Part shown: positions 1-8,543 of the stretch, piece by piece | Layout of the letters: each line of letters begins with the position of its first letter | Numbering within the stretch: position 1 is the first letter of the stretch | Source: Actinomycetes bacterium | GTDB taxonomy: Bacteria > Actinomycetota > Actinomycetes > Propionibacteriales > Nocardioidaceae | Reading direction: 5' to 3' | NCBI GenBank assembly: GCA_029779385.1 | Contig: JAKPAQ010000486.1 | Coordinates: 1 to 25,164, forward strand | Length of the DNA stretch: 25,164 bases | The notes under the pieces: generated by a model | The model's database searches: none | The model's input: the letters and a program-made list of their open reading frames with translations, nothing else | Told to the model about the DNA's origin: nothing | Position numbers and translations under genes: made by a program

Positions 1-108
1 ACGATCGTGTTGACGGCCAAAGACGGCACCGAATTCAAACTCCCCGCCGGCAGTACTTGGATCGAACTACTAAGCAAGTCCCAGGCCGGCGAACTGACCG
101 TGAACTAG
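1..108 (+). CDS. C-terminal fragment of a probable DUF3048 (YerB-like) protein
   Basis: Frame 1 is open from the window edge to a TAG at 106-108 and gives the last 35 residues of a protein whose start lies outside the window. The tail reads as a Lys-Asp-Gly-Thr turn, then Phe-Lys-Leu-Pro-Ala-Gly-Ser-Thr-Trp-Ile-Glu-Leu-Leu. This resembles the end of the DUF3048 C-terminal domain of YerB-type lipoproteins, where a DGxxxxLxxGxTWI segment closes the domain. That match is from memory and rests on a short stretch. The function of DUF3048 proteins is not established. The gene converges on the MerR-type gene with only 5 bases between stop codons. Confidence 0.5.
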   Translation, partial: TIVLTAKDGTEFKLPAGSTWIELLSKSQAGELTVN

Positions 109-113
109 CCGGC

Positions 114-866
114 TCAGTCGGTGGCTTCGGCCAACTCTTTGAGCTTGAGGCCGATCTCGACTTCGATCGCCTCACGCAAAGTGCTGCCGAACATCGACAG
201 CACGACCTGCGAGGCGATCGGTATTAGCGCGTTGATCTTGGTGAAAAGTTCTTCCCACTGTTCGGCCGGCAGTCCGCTGTCGAGGAACGGCTGGGTGATG
301 TCGGCACTCACGTGTTGGACGAACTGGCTGGAGATCGCCGCCAAATGTTCGTGCATGAACGGCACGATCTCCACCACGTGTTCGGGGGACAGGCCAAGCG
401 AGACGGCCATCGCGCCGGGGCGAATTACGCCCGCATTGGTGAGGCGGACGCGGTCGTCGTCGACTGGCTCCAGCAGCCCAGACTCGATCATCTTCGCGAA
501 CATTGGGTGACTTGGCGCCACCCCAGAAAGCGCAGCCAAGTCGTCCCACGACATGACTTCGGTGGTGTCTTCGTTGCCGGTGGACTCGAAAATGTTGATC
601 AGATCCAAGGCGACCGCCGGCGCCGTGTCGGGCGAGTTCAGCAGGGCCTCTTCGACCGCAGCGAGAGTGAAGCCGCGATTGAGCAGCGTGCGGATCAGCA
701 GCAGTCGTTGCAGGTGCTCATTGGAGTAGTAGCCGGTGCGACCCTCGAGGCGTGGCGGGGCGATCAACCCGCGAGTTGAGTAGGCGCGAACGTTGCGAAC
801 CGTCATCTTGGCTCGCTCGGCCAACTCGGCGACCGTAAACTCTACGACAGGGGAGGCAGCGGTCAT
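114..866 (-). CDS. MerR family transcriptional regulator
   Basis: A 250-residue protein with an N-terminal MerR-type winged helix at about residues 10-76: FTVAELAERAKMTVRNVRAY, then a Gly-Tyr-Tyr wing (GRTGYYSNEHLQRL) and the LLNRGFTLAAVEEAL helix. The remaining ~170 residues are helical and contain none of the Cys-rich metal-sensing motifs of classical MerR members, so the inducer cannot be guessed. The ATG at 866 is preceded by TAAACT on the minus strand exactly 6 nt upstream, so the mRNA is probably leaderless. It diverges from the yqgE-like gene across only 48 bp, so autoregulation and control of that neighbour are plausible but inferred. Confidence 0.85.
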   Translation of the reverse strand: MTAASPVVEFTVAELAERAKMTVRNVRAYSTRGLIAPPRLEGRTGYYSNEHLQRLLLIRTLLNRGFTLAAVEEALLNSPDTAPAVALDLINIFESTGNEDTTEVMSWDDLAALSGVAPSHPMFAKMIESGLLEPVDDDRVRLTNAGVIRPGAMAVSLGLSPEHVVEIVPFMHEHLAAISSQFVQHVSADITQPFLDSGLPAEQWEELFTKINALIPIASQVVLSMFGSTLREAIEVEIGLKLKELAEATD

Positions 867-872
867 GTGGCG

Positions 873-878
873 AGTTTA
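873..878 (-). promoter_or_regulatory. -10 element of the MerR-type gene (leaderless)
   Basis: The minus strand reads TAAACT from 878 to 873, then 6 nt, then ATG at 866. This places the expected transcription start on the A of the start codon. No convincing -35 box is seen. Confidence 0.6.
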
Positions 879-902
879 GGGCAGCAGCAGCAGGCGACAG
901 GG

Positions 903-908
903 CATCAT
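903..908 (+). promoter_or_regulatory. Possible -10 element of the YqgE gene (leaderless)
   Basis: CATCAT at 903-908 has the NAnnAT shape and lies exactly 6 nt before ATG 915, the spacing seen at other gene starts here. The hexamer is weaker than the TAnnnT boxes elsewhere. Confidence 0.4.
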
Positions 909-914
909 GGGGGT

Positions 915-1466
915 ATGTCATCGGATCGCGGGCAGTTGTTGGTCGCGACCTCCGCGATCGAGGTCGGACCGTTTCGACGCAGCGTCGTGTACGTGCTGGA
1001 CCACGACGAGGACGGCGCCTTGGGCGTCATCGTGAATCGGCCGCTGGACTCTGGCGTCGAAGATGTTCTGCCGCAATGGTCGGATCGAGTGAACGCGCCG
1101 GACTGTTTGTTTGAGGGTGGTCCCGTCTCGATGGATGCGGCACTGGCGCTGGGGGTCGTTGCAGATGCGAGCCACGGACCTGACGGTTGGCGCCAAACCA
1201 GCGGTCGCGTGGGCTTGGTCGACCTTGAAGGTCCCGCGCCGGCACCGGGACTATTTTTGGGCTTGCGAGTCTTTGCTGGCTATGCCGGCTGGTCGGCCGG
1301 TCAACTCGAAAGCGAAATCGACGAGGGCTCGTGGATTGTCGTGCCGGCGCTTGAATCGGACGTTACCTCGGCGGTCCCCGAAACGTTGTGGAGTGAAGTG
1401 CTGCGCCGCCAACCTGGGGACACCAGATATTGGTCGACTTTGCCCGACGATCCGGGGCTGAACTAG
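915..1466 (+). CDS. YqgE/AlgH family protein (UPF0301)
   Basis: A 183-residue protein with the hallmarks of the YqgE/AlgH family: an N-terminal GQLLVATSAIE segment, then FRRSVVYVLDHDEDGALGVI followed by VNRP, and later the FEGGPVS and VFAGYAGWSAGQLESEI stretches with a terminal W-x-E-x-L-R region. The fold is known but the biochemical role is not settled; AlgH in Pseudomonas was linked to alginate regulation. I chose ATG 915 rather than the upstream in-frame GTG at 867. The extra 16 residues would come from a CAG-repeat stretch inside the divergent promoter region, and the family starts near the LLVA motif. Confidence 0.88.
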   Translation: MSSDRGQLLVATSAIEVGPFRRSVVYVLDHDEDGALGVIVNRPLDSGVEDVLPQWSDRVNAPDCLFEGGPVSMDAALALGVVADASHGPDGWRQTSGRVGLVDLEGPAPAPGLFLGLRVFAGYAGWSAGQLESEIDEGSWIVVPALESDVTSAVPETLWSEVLRRQPGDTRYWSTLPDDPGLN

Positions 1467-1509
1467 CGCACCGGACACCAAGATGGCCGCGACGGCGAGG
1501 TTGAGCGTC

Positions 1510-1515
1510 TAAGAT
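1510..1515 (+). promoter_or_regulatory. -10 element of the DUF3039-helicase operon (leaderless)
   Basis: TAAGAT at 1510-1515 ends 6 nt before GTG 1522, predicting transcription from the G of the start codon. No ribosome binding site could fit in between, which supports a leaderless mRNA. Confidence 0.6.
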
Positions 1516-1521
1516 GGCTAG

Positions 1522-1794
1522 GTGGGATTCTTCGGGCGCGGCACTCAGACCGTTCATGACGAGCGAACCGAGCAAAAGCTCGACAACGGCGACCATGAAC
1601 GGTTCAGCCATTACGTCCCCAAGGACAAACTCACCGAAGCGATGGTGATGGGCACGCCCGTAGTAGCCCTGTGCGGCAAAGTGTGGGTTCCCAGTCGCGA
1701 CCCGCAACGTTTCCCGGTTTGCCCGGACTGCAAGGACATTTGGGAGTCGCTCAATCCTGACGACGACGAGTCCGGCAGCGATTCAAAAGAGTGA
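1522..1794 (+). CDS. DUF3039 family small cysteine-rich protein
   Basis: A 90-residue protein recognisable as DUF3039 by the HYVPKDKLTEAMVMGTPVVA stretch, then ALCGKVWVPSRDP and FPVCPDCKDIWE. His30, Cys51, Cys67 and Cys70 (the last two a CPDC pair) form a plausible four-ligand zinc site; this is inferred from spacing, not known. The C terminus is acidic and serine-rich. The GTG start follows a leaderless-type promoter. The stop overlaps the helicase start by 4 nt (GTGA), so the two are almost certainly co-expressed. The family's function is not established; a nucleic-acid-binding accessory of the helicase is one reading of the pairing. Confidence 0.85.
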   Translation: MGFFGRGTQTVHDERTEQKLDNGDHERFSHYVPKDKLTEAMVMGTPVVALCGKVWVPSRDPQRFPVCPDCKDIWESLNPDDDESGSDSKE

Positions 1795-3470
1795 GTCAGG
1801 GCCTTCGGGCCTGGCAGCGTGAGGCGTTCGAGCAGTACGCCCGCACGCAGCCGGCCGACTTCCTCACCGTCGCCACCCCCGGCGCCGGCAAAACGACCTT
1901 CGCGCTGACGATCGCGGCCGACCTGCTGCACCGCCGGATCGTCGAACGCATCGTGGTGGTCACCCCCACCGAACACCTCAAGACCCAGTGGGCGCAGGCG
2001 GCAGCAAAAGCCGGAATCTCACTTGAGCCGACCCTGACCGGCGCGCTCGGCGCCGACTTCGACGGCTATTGCGTCACCTATGCGGGCCTGGCGGTCAATC
2101 CGATCGGTCACCGCGTGCGGATCGAACGCAAACGCACTTTCGTGATCCTTGATGAGGTCCACCACGCCGGCGACGCGCTCAGTTGGGGTGACGCCGTCCA
2201 AGAGGCCTGCGACCCGGCGATCCGCCGCCTGTCGCTTACTGGCACGCCGTTTCGCTCCGACGACAACCCCATCCCGTTCGTGACCTATGCGCCAGTTGGT
2301 GACGGTTCAATTTCGAGTGTCGCCGACTACTCCTACGGTTACGGTTCGGCGTTGGCTGACGGCGTGGTTCGCCCGGTCCTGTTCATGGCGTATTCGGGGC
2401 AAATGCAGTGGCGCACCCGAGCCGGAGACGAAGCTGCCGCCAGGCTCGGTGAGCCGCTGACTCGCGACCAGGCGGCCCAAGCGTTGCGGACCGCACTCGA
2501 CCCGGAAGGCTCGTGGATTCTGGCGGTTCTAGAGGCCGCCCACAAGCGCCTGACCGAGGTGCGGCGCGACATCGCCGACGCCGGCGGAATGGTGATCGCC
2601 AGCGACCAGGAATCGGCCCGAGCCTATGCGCGGTTGCTCGCTGATATGACCGGTAAAGAGCCGACCCTAGTGTTGTCGGACGAGTCCGGTTCGAGCGCGA
2701 AAATTGCCGAGTTCTCCAAAGGGACTTCACCGTGGTTGGTGGCGGTGCGGATGGTCAGTGAAGGCGTTGACGTGCCGCGGCTGGCGGTCGGGGTTTATGC
2801 CACGACCGTTTCCACGCCGCTGTTTTTCGCCCAAGCCGTCGGCCGGTTCGTGCGTGCGCGCCGACGTGGTGAAACCGCCTCGGTGTTCCTGCCGAGCGTG
2901 CCCGGCCTGCTCGGCCTGGCCGCCGACTTGGAGTCCGAACGCGACCACGTGATCGGGCGGCCGGTACACGACGAAGCCGATTTGTTCGCCGCCGAGAACG
3001 CCCTACTGGCGAAAGCGAACGCCGAAGAAGCCACCAGCGACGAGTTGGGCAACCAGTTCGCGGCGCTCGGTTCAGACGCCTCCTTCGACCAGATCATTTA
3101 TGACGGCGACGAGTTCGCCCCGATCGATTACGAGATGGTCGCCGGCGACAGCGAAGAACTCGATTTCCTTGGTATCCCGGGCTTGCTCGAACGCGACCAG
3201 GTGGCCGAACTGTTGCGCAGTGCCCGCAAACAGAAGCCGCGCCCGGCCCAAGCCGACGCGGACGTTGAGTACGAACGGCGAGCCGACCTGCGCCGCCAAC
3301 TGAACTCGCTGGTCGCCGCGTGGAACCACCGAACCGGAACCCCCCACGGCGTCACCCACACGAGGTTGCGCCAAGAGTGCGGCGGACCGGCCGCGGCAGC
3401 AGCCACTACCGATCAACTGCAGCGCCGGATCGACACGCTTCGCGATTGGGCGATGCGCGCCTCCGGTTGA
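1791..3470 (+). CDS. DEAD/DEAH-box superfamily II helicase
   Basis: A 559-residue SF2 nucleic-acid-dependent ATPase. Walker A is ATPGAGKTT (residues 28-36) and motif II is the DEVHH box (121-125). Motif III-like SLTGTPFR ends at 155, motif V is MVSEGVDVPRL (321-331) and motif VI is QAVGRFVRARR (348-358). Both RecA-like lobes are therefore complete. Residues ~390-559 form an additional actinobacterial-type tail, acidic then rich in Arg/Gln helices. The layout resembles the restriction-type/ComF-like helicase group, not a DEAD RNA helicase with a Q motif. The GTG start lies inside the TGA of the DUF3039 gene. Substrate and pathway are unknown; no methylase or nuclease gene is adjacent. Confidence 0.85.
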   Translation: MSQGLRAWQREAFEQYARTQPADFLTVATPGAGKTTFALTIAADLLHRRIVERIVVVTPTEHLKTQWAQAAAKAGISLEPTLTGALGADFDGYCVTYAGLAVNPIGHRVRIERKRTFVILDEVHHAGDALSWGDAVQEACDPAIRRLSLTGTPFRSDDNPIPFVTYAPVGDGSISSVADYSYGYGSALADGVVRPVLFMAYSGQMQWRTRAGDEAAARLGEPLTRDQAAQALRTALDPEGSWILAVLEAAHKRLTEVRRDIADAGGMVIASDQESARAYARLLADMTGKEPTLVLSDESGSSAKIAEFSKGTSPWLVAVRMVSEGVDVPRLAVGVYATTVSTPLFFAQAVGRFVRARRRGETASVFLPSVPGLLGLAADLESERDHVIGRPVHDEADLFAAENALLAKANAEEATSDELGNQFAALGSDASFDQIIYDGDEFAPIDYEMVAGDSEELDFLGIPGLLERDQVAELLRSARKQKPRPAQADADVEYERRADLRRQLNSLVAAWNHRTGTPHGVTHTRLRQECGGPAAAAATTDQLQRRIDTLRDWAMRASG

Positions 3471-3506
3471 GTCGCCAAGTCCGACCATTTCAAGAGCGAA
3501 AACACC

Positions 3507-3512
3507 TAGGCT
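3507..3512 (+). promoter_or_regulatory. -10 element of the alpha/beta hydrolase gene (leaderless)
   Basis: TAGGCT at 3507-3512 ends 6 nt before GTG 3519, giving a predicted transcription start on the start codon. The same hexamer with the same spacing precedes dapE. Confidence 0.6.
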
Positions 3513-3518
3513 GGGCTG

Positions 3519-4484
3519 GTGACTTTGCGACTCAAACCACACACGTGGGCCTTTGGCGAGATACTCAAGCACTTGGCCACGCCCGTTGAAGAGGCCACCG
3601 ACTATGCGGCCGTTCGCGCCGACCGCGCCCGGTTGATGACGTCGGCGGCCGGGAAGATCGTCTTCGGCAAACCAGATCGGCGCGTCAAAACCGAGGAAAT
3701 TGAGATCGGGCTCCGGGGGCGCACCTTGCGCGCGCTGATTCACCGGCCAACTGGTGTCGGTGGGAACCGGCCGGTGGTGGTGCATTTTCACGGTGGCGGC
3801 TGGCTGCAGGGCGCGCCGGAGCAAACCGCTTGGTTGACGTCGCGAATCGCTGCCCGCACCGGTGCGGTAGTGATTTCGCCGTCCTATCGCCTCGCGCCAG
3901 AGAACCCGTTCCCGGCCGCGGTCGACGACTCGTGGGAGACGCTGGGATGGCTGGTGGAACACGCAACCAAACTGGGCATCGATCCTGACCGACTGGCGGT
4001 GTCTGGTGATAGTGCTGGCGGAAACTTGGCTGCGGTGGCCGCTTTGCGCGCCCGCGACGAAGGCGGACTGAACCTGCGGGCGCAAATCTTGATATATCCG
4101 GCAGTCGAAATGTATGAAAAGTTCGCCTCCGAGATCCGCCTGCCGAACGAACCGGTGCTCAGCGCGGCGGCCATGACAACGTTCGTGCGGCTGTACCTCG
4201 GCGACGCCTACGGCACCTTCGACCAGAACGCCTCACCACTTCGCGCGTCCTCACATGCGGACTTGCCGCCAGCGTTCATCCTGACCGCCGACCGCGATCC
4301 GCTGCTCGACAACGGGGTGCATTACCGTGACGCGTTGCGGCGCGCGGGGGTGCGGGTTCGCTACCGCGAATACGCCCAAGCGGTCCACGGCTTCGTCAGC
4401 TTGCCCGGTGTTGTCCCCGCGGCCAGCCGAGCCGCCGAGGACATTGCCGACTTCGTTGCCGCCAACGTCGTCCTCGGTCGCTAG
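3519..4484 (+). CDS. HSL-type alpha/beta hydrolase (esterase/lipase)
   Basis: A 321-residue hydrolase of the hormone-sensitive-lipase (family IV) group. The oxyanion-hole motif HGGGW is at 91-95 and the nucleophile elbow GDSAGGN at 163-169, with Ser165. The acid is probably Asp260 in ADRDPLLDNG and the base His290 in AVHGF, so the triad looks complete. There is no signal peptide, so it is expected to be cytoplasmic, hydrolysing a small carboxylic ester whose identity cannot be read from sequence. It is a single-gene unit with its own leaderless-type promoter, ending in a perfect palindrome shared with the convergent pncB. Confidence 0.88.
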   Translation: MTLRLKPHTWAFGEILKHLATPVEEATDYAAVRADRARLMTSAAGKIVFGKPDRRVKTEEIEIGLRGRTLRALIHRPTGVGGNRPVVVHFHGGGWLQGAPEQTAWLTSRIAARTGAVVISPSYRLAPENPFPAAVDDSWETLGWLVEHATKLGIDPDRLAVSGDSAGGNLAAVAALRARDEGGLNLRAQILIYPAVEMYEKFASEIRLPNEPVLSAAAMTTFVRLYLGDAYGTFDQNASPLRASSHADLPPAFILTADRDPLLDNGVHYRDALRRAGVRVRYREYAQAVHGFVSLPGVVPAASRAAEDIADFVAANVVLGR

Positions 4485-4497
4485 GCCCGGGCCTAGC
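4480..4497. terminator. 18-bp perfect palindrome between convergent genes, possible bidirectional terminator
   Basis: GCTAGGCCCGGGCCTAGC at 4480-4497 is a perfect inverted repeat. Transcribed from either strand it can form a 7-bp stem with a CCGG loop. It contains the TAG stop of the hydrolase (4482-4484) and ends 3 nt before the pncB stop on the other strand. There is no T tract on either side, so a classical intrinsic terminator is not shown; a U-tract-less terminator or a protein site are both possible. Confidence 0.45.
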
Positions 4498-4499
4498 CG

Positions 4500-5789
4500 C
4501 TACTGCTGATACTGCGTTGGGATCGCCGGGTCGCCCTTGGATAGTCGCCGCGCACCTGCGGGCAGTTCAGCCAGTGACGCCTTCATTCGGGCGCGCGCAT
4601 CGGCCAACGTCGAACTGTCGACGCGTTCGCCACCGGCAATTAGCTGGACTTGCAATGGCCGATCGTTCTCATCAGCAGTGGCTGCCAAGTCGACGCCAAT
4701 CACTTCGGCAGTCGCGACCCCGCGGTCGTCGAGGCGGCGAACTGCTGACTTGCGTCCGCCAACCGAAGCCTTGTCCTTGCTCTTCTTGGCCACCGCAATC
4801 ATTTGCCCGTCATCGTCGGCGCGCGAAACCAGTTTGTAGACGAAGCCGACCGTGGGCACGCCCGAGCCGGTCACGAGCGAAGTGCCGACACCATAGGAGT
4901 CCACCGGCGCGATTGCCAGCGAGGCGATCGCGTACTCGTCCAAGTCGCTGGTGACCGTGATTTTCGTGTCGGTGTTGCCGGCCGCATCCAACTGCGCCCG
5001 AGTCGCCTTCGCGACCTCGCCCAAATCGCCAGAATCGAGTCGAACTGCACCCAAACCGGGCCCGGTGACTTCGATCGCGGTGGCCACGCCCGTTTCGGTG
5101 TCGTAGGTGTCGACCAGCAAGGTCGTGCCGACACCGAGCGCCGCCACTTGAGCCTCGAATGCTTCACGTTCGCTGTCGTGCAGCAGGGTGAAACTGTGTG
5201 CCGCGGTGCCGACGGTGGGGATTTGATATTTCATCCCCGCTTCGAGGTTGGAGGTGGCCGCGAACCCGGCCACCCAGGCCGCTCGGGCCGCCGCGACGGC
5301 GGCCTGTTCGTTGGTGCGCCGCGAACCCATTTCGATGCAGGGACGGTCCCCGGCGGCGATCGTCATTCGCGCTGCTGCGGTTGCTATCGCTGAATCGGCG
5401 TTCAGGATCGACAGGATTAGCGTCTCTAGGACGACTGCTTCGGCGAACGTCCCCTCAACTCTCAGGACCGGCGATCCGGGAAACCAGAGTTCACCTTCTG
5501 GGTAGCCCCAAACGTCGCCGCGGAACCGAAAATCGGCCAGCCAGTCGGCGGTTGGTGCGTCGACGACTCCGCTGCGGGTCAAAAATTCGATCTGGTCGGG
5601 CCGGAACCGAAATCTTTCGATCGCGTCCAGAACGCGGCCCGTGCCAGCCATGACTGCGAACCTGCGACCACCCGAAAGGCGCCTGGCAAACACCTCGAAA
5701 ACGCTGTGACGGTGAGCCTTTTCGCTGCGCAACGCAGCCTGAAGCATCGTCAACTCGTAGTGGTCGGTCAGCAGCGACGTCGAGTCCAT
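4500..5789 (-). CDS. pncB: Nicotinate phosphoribosyltransferase
   Basis: A 429-residue enzyme of the Preiss-Handler NAD salvage route: nicotinate + PRPP + ATP to nicotinate mononucleotide. It starts with the canonical LLTDHYELTMLQAAL helix. It carries GTAAHSF with His198, the position of the phosphorylated histidine in this family. The phosphoribosyl-binding RLDSGDL (250-256) and YGVGTSLVTG (299-308) follow. Length is normal and no key residue seems missing. The ATG at 5789 is preceded by TAGCCT 6 nt upstream on the minus strand (leaderless type). It diverges from clpS, as I recall for the mycobacterial pncB1 neighbourhood. Three CGTAG copies upstream may be an operator. Confidence 0.95.
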   Translation of the reverse strand: MDSTSLLTDHYELTMLQAALRSEKAHRHSVFEVFARRLSGGRRFAVMAGTGRVLDAIERFRFRPDQIEFLTRSGVVDAPTADWLADFRFRGDVWGYPEGELWFPGSPVLRVEGTFAEAVVLETLILSILNADSAIATAAARMTIAAGDRPCIEMGSRRTNEQAAVAAARAAWVAGFAATSNLEAGMKYQIPTVGTAAHSFTLLHDSEREAFEAQVAALGVGTTLLVDTYDTETGVATAIEVTGPGLGAVRLDSGDLGEVAKATRAQLDAAGNTDTKITVTSDLDEYAIASLAIAPVDSYGVGTSLVTGSGVPTVGFVYKLVSRADDDGQMIAVAKKSKDKASVGGRKSAVRRLDDRGVATAEVIGVDLAATADENDRPLQVQLIAGGERVDSSTLADARARMKASLAELPAGARRLSKGDPAIPTQYQQ

Positions 5790-5795
5790 TAGTTC

Positions 5796-5801
5796 AGGCT
5801 A
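5796..5801 (-). promoter_or_regulatory. -10 element of pncB (leaderless)
   Basis: The minus strand reads TAGCCT from 5801 to 5796, then 6 nt to ATG 5789. The box overlaps the last of three CGTAG copies, so a protein bound there would block the promoter. Confidence 0.6.
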
Positions 5802-5821
5802 CGGCCTACGTGATCTACGTT
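5799..5821 (-). repeat. Three CGTAG direct repeats in the pncB-clpS promoter region
   Basis: The minus strand holds ACGTAG at 5821-5816, ACGTAG at 5812-5807 and CGTAG at 5803-5799, spaced 9 and then about 8 bp. On the plus strand this reads as CTACGT-GAT-CTACGT plus a partial copy. The near-helical spacing and the overlap with the pncB -10 box suggest a repressor site; no regulator is identified. Confidence 0.35.
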
Positions 5822-5838
5822 ACTGAACCCTTGATGGG

Positions 5839-5844
5839 CACAAT
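5839..5844 (+). promoter_or_regulatory. Possible -10 element of clpS (leaderless)
   Basis: CACAAT at 5839-5844 fits NAnnAT and ends 6 nt before ATG 5851. It is a weaker match than the TAnnnT boxes but keeps the same geometry. Confidence 0.4.
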
Positions 5845-5850
5845 AGGTAA

Positions 5851-6147
5851 ATGACCGCGCCCGCACCCGTTGAGTTGGTGCAGCCAGAATCCGAATCCTT
5901 GGTCCAACTTGAGGACCCGTGGGTGACGATTGTCTGGAACGACCCGGTCAACCTGATGTCCTACGTTGCGTTCGTCTTTCGGACCTACTTTGGCTACACC
6001 GAAGAGAAGTCCACCGAGTTGATGCTTGCCGTCCACCAAGACGGCAAGGCGGTCGTCTCCAGCGGCCGGCGTGAAGAGCAAGAGCGCCACGTTCAGGCGA
6101 TGCATGAGTACGGTCTGTGGGCGACCTTGGAAAGGACGGAAGTGTGA
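5851..6147 (+). CDS. clpS: ATP-dependent Clp protease adaptor ClpS
   Basis: A 98-residue ClpS. This adaptor delivers proteins with destabilising N-terminal residues to the ClpC/ClpP machine. After a ~20-residue flexible N terminus comes [15 protein letters not shown], with the Asn30-Asp31 pair of the N-degron pocket. Then follow the [13 protein letters not shown] loop (His62) and the closing [17 protein letters not shown] helix-strand. Length and motifs are typical. The gene overlaps the DUF2017 gene by 4 nt, an arrangement I also recall from mycobacteria. Confidence 0.94.
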   Translation: MTAPAPVELVQPESESLVQLEDPWVTIVWNDPVNLMSYVAFVFRTYFGYTEEKSTELMLAVHQDGKAVVSSGRREEQERHVQAMHEYGLWATLERTEV

Positions 6148-6707
6148 AGCCTTTTCAACGTCGACGCCGTGGGGCGGTGGTCGCGAGTTTTCAGCTAAAC
6201 GAAGCCCAGTTGGTGGCCAACTTGGTGCGCCAAGTGGTCGAACTTCTGCTCGACCGAAATGCCCCGGCGGCCTCAGAACCGGACCCGTTGGCCCAACTGA
6301 TCGGCATGACCGGACCGCTCGCGCCACCAGAGGACCCGGTGTTAGCCAGACTCCTGCCAGACGCCTACCGAGACGACCCAGACGAGTCGGCGGAGTTTCG
6401 CCGCTACACCGAGCAGGCGCTGACCTCAGGCAAAGTCGAGAACGCGCAGATCGTGCTGGAAACCCTCGCTTCTGGCGGGCTCGAGCTCGGTGCGCCAGCT
6501 GTCGAAGTCGAACTCGACGAAGCCCAACTGTTGGCTTGGCTGCGAGTGCTGACTGATGTTCGGCTCGCGTTGGCTGTTCGCCTTGGCATCGAAACCGACG
6601 AGGACGCCGAACGGTTGGCGGACGAAACTGACGAGGCCCTAATCGCGATGGCCGACGTCTACGACTGGTTGGGGTTCGTTCAAGAAACTCTCGTCGACTG
6701 CGCCTGA
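6144..6707 (+). CDS. DUF2017 family protein
   Basis: A 187-residue, mainly helical, acidic protein downstream of clpS, matching the position and general sequence of the actinobacterial DUF2017 family (Rv1332 in M. tuberculosis, from memory). It begins with a basic [10 protein letters not shown] stretch followed by [20 protein letters not shown]. The central [17 protein letters not shown] region and the C-terminal [12 protein letters not shown] helix are family-like. GTG 6144 overlaps the clpS stop, with an AAGGA-type ribosome site at about 6131-6135. An in-frame ATG at 6117 would lie deep inside clpS and is less likely. Function is unknown; coupling to clpS hints at protein turnover. Confidence 0.8.
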   Translation: MKPFQRRRRGAVVASFQLNEAQLVANLVRQVVELLLDRNAPAASEPDPLAQLIGMTGPLAPPEDPVLARLLPDAYRDDPDESAEFRRYTEQALTSGKVENAQIVLETLASGGLELGAPAVEVELDEAQLLAWLRVLTDVRLALAVRLGIETDEDAERLADETDEALIAMADVYDWLGFVQETLVDCA

Positions 6708-6786
6708 GGCGGCGCTCGGTCGACTCCTAGACAATCGAGAAGTGTCCGCGCTTCGGATCGCAAAAACACCGCACTTGGCTGCTGGC

Positions 6787-6792
6787 TAGACT
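6787..6792 (+). promoter_or_regulatory. -10 element of the mec-cysO-cysM operon (leaderless)
   Basis: TAGACT at 6787-6792 ends 8 nt before GTG 6801 and only 2 nt before the alternative GTG 6795. Transcription would begin at about 6799-6801, so this box decides in favour of the 6801 start. The preceding ~80 bases after DUF2017 show no clear terminator hairpin. Confidence 0.55.
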
Positions 6793-6800
6793 CAGTGGTT

Positions 6801-7267
6801 GTGTTGACCATTTTGCGCGAACACGTGGACGCGATCATCGCCCACGCCCGCCGCGACCACCCTGATGAGGCTTGCGGAATCATCGCCGGCCCGATCGGTT
6901 CGGATCAGCCCACCCGCCACATCGAGATGCTAAATGCGGCCATGTCGCCGACCTTCTACGAGTTCGACTCGGGCGACCTGTTGCGGCTTTACCGCGAGAT
7001 GGACGACAACGACGAAGAGCCGGTAGTGATTTATCACTCCCACACCGCGACCGAGGCGTTCCCGTCTCGGACCGACCAGAATCTTGCCGCCGAGCCGAAC
7101 GCCCACTATGTGCTCGTCTCGACCCGCGACGGAGCCGACGCCGAGGGCACCGAGATCGACTTCCGGTCATACCGGATTGTTGATTCTGAGGTGACCGAGG
7201 AAGAAGTTCAGGTCGTTGACCGTTACACCAATGAACGAACTACTCCCCAAACAGAGGTTGCACCCTA

Positions 7268-7268
<1 letters not shown>
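6801..7268 (+). CDS. mec: JAMM-family metalloprotease Mec (CysO-cysteine peptidase)
   Basis: A 155-residue JAMM/MPN+ zinc peptidase (family M67). The catalytic signature is complete: Glu23 in DEACG, then His79-x-His81, Ser89 and Asp92 in HSHTATEAFPSRTD. In M. tuberculosis, Mec hydrolyses the CysO-cysteine adduct to release cysteine and regenerate CysO. The genes follow as mec-cysO-cysM with a 1-nt overlap (TAATG) to cysO, which supports the assignment. I chose GTG 6801 because the -10 box would leave GTG 6795 untranscribed. The protease may have a second task here, since the adjacent CysO carries two residues beyond its GlyGly. Confidence 0.9.
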
Positions 7269-8504
<1,236 letters not shown>

Positions 8505-8530
8505 GGTACTCAACCGGTCCGTTTACCAGT

Positions 8531-8536
8531 TAGCCT
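8531..8536 (+). promoter_or_regulatory. -10 element of the PRPP synthetase gene (leaderless)
   Basis: TAGCCT at 8531-8536 ends 7 nt before GTG 8544. The 39 bases between cysM and this gene show no clear terminator. Confidence 0.6.
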
Positions 8537-8543
8537 TCGATTC

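Noticed and set aside
1480..1518. Direct repeat AAGATGGC at 1480-1487 and 1511-1518
   Set aside because: It is eight bases only, and one copy overlaps the -10 box of the DUF3039 gene; chance is a sufficient explanation.
3072..4085. A 337-codon open frame on the minus strand across the helicase end and the hydrolase start
   Set aside because: It runs antisense to two well-supported genes, has Arg/Gly/His-rich composition typical of shadow frames, and shows no recognisable domain.
6708..6800. Possible small gene or terminator between the DUF2017 gene and mec
   Set aside because: No coding frame of useful length and no stem followed by a T run were found; only the mec -10 box is supported.
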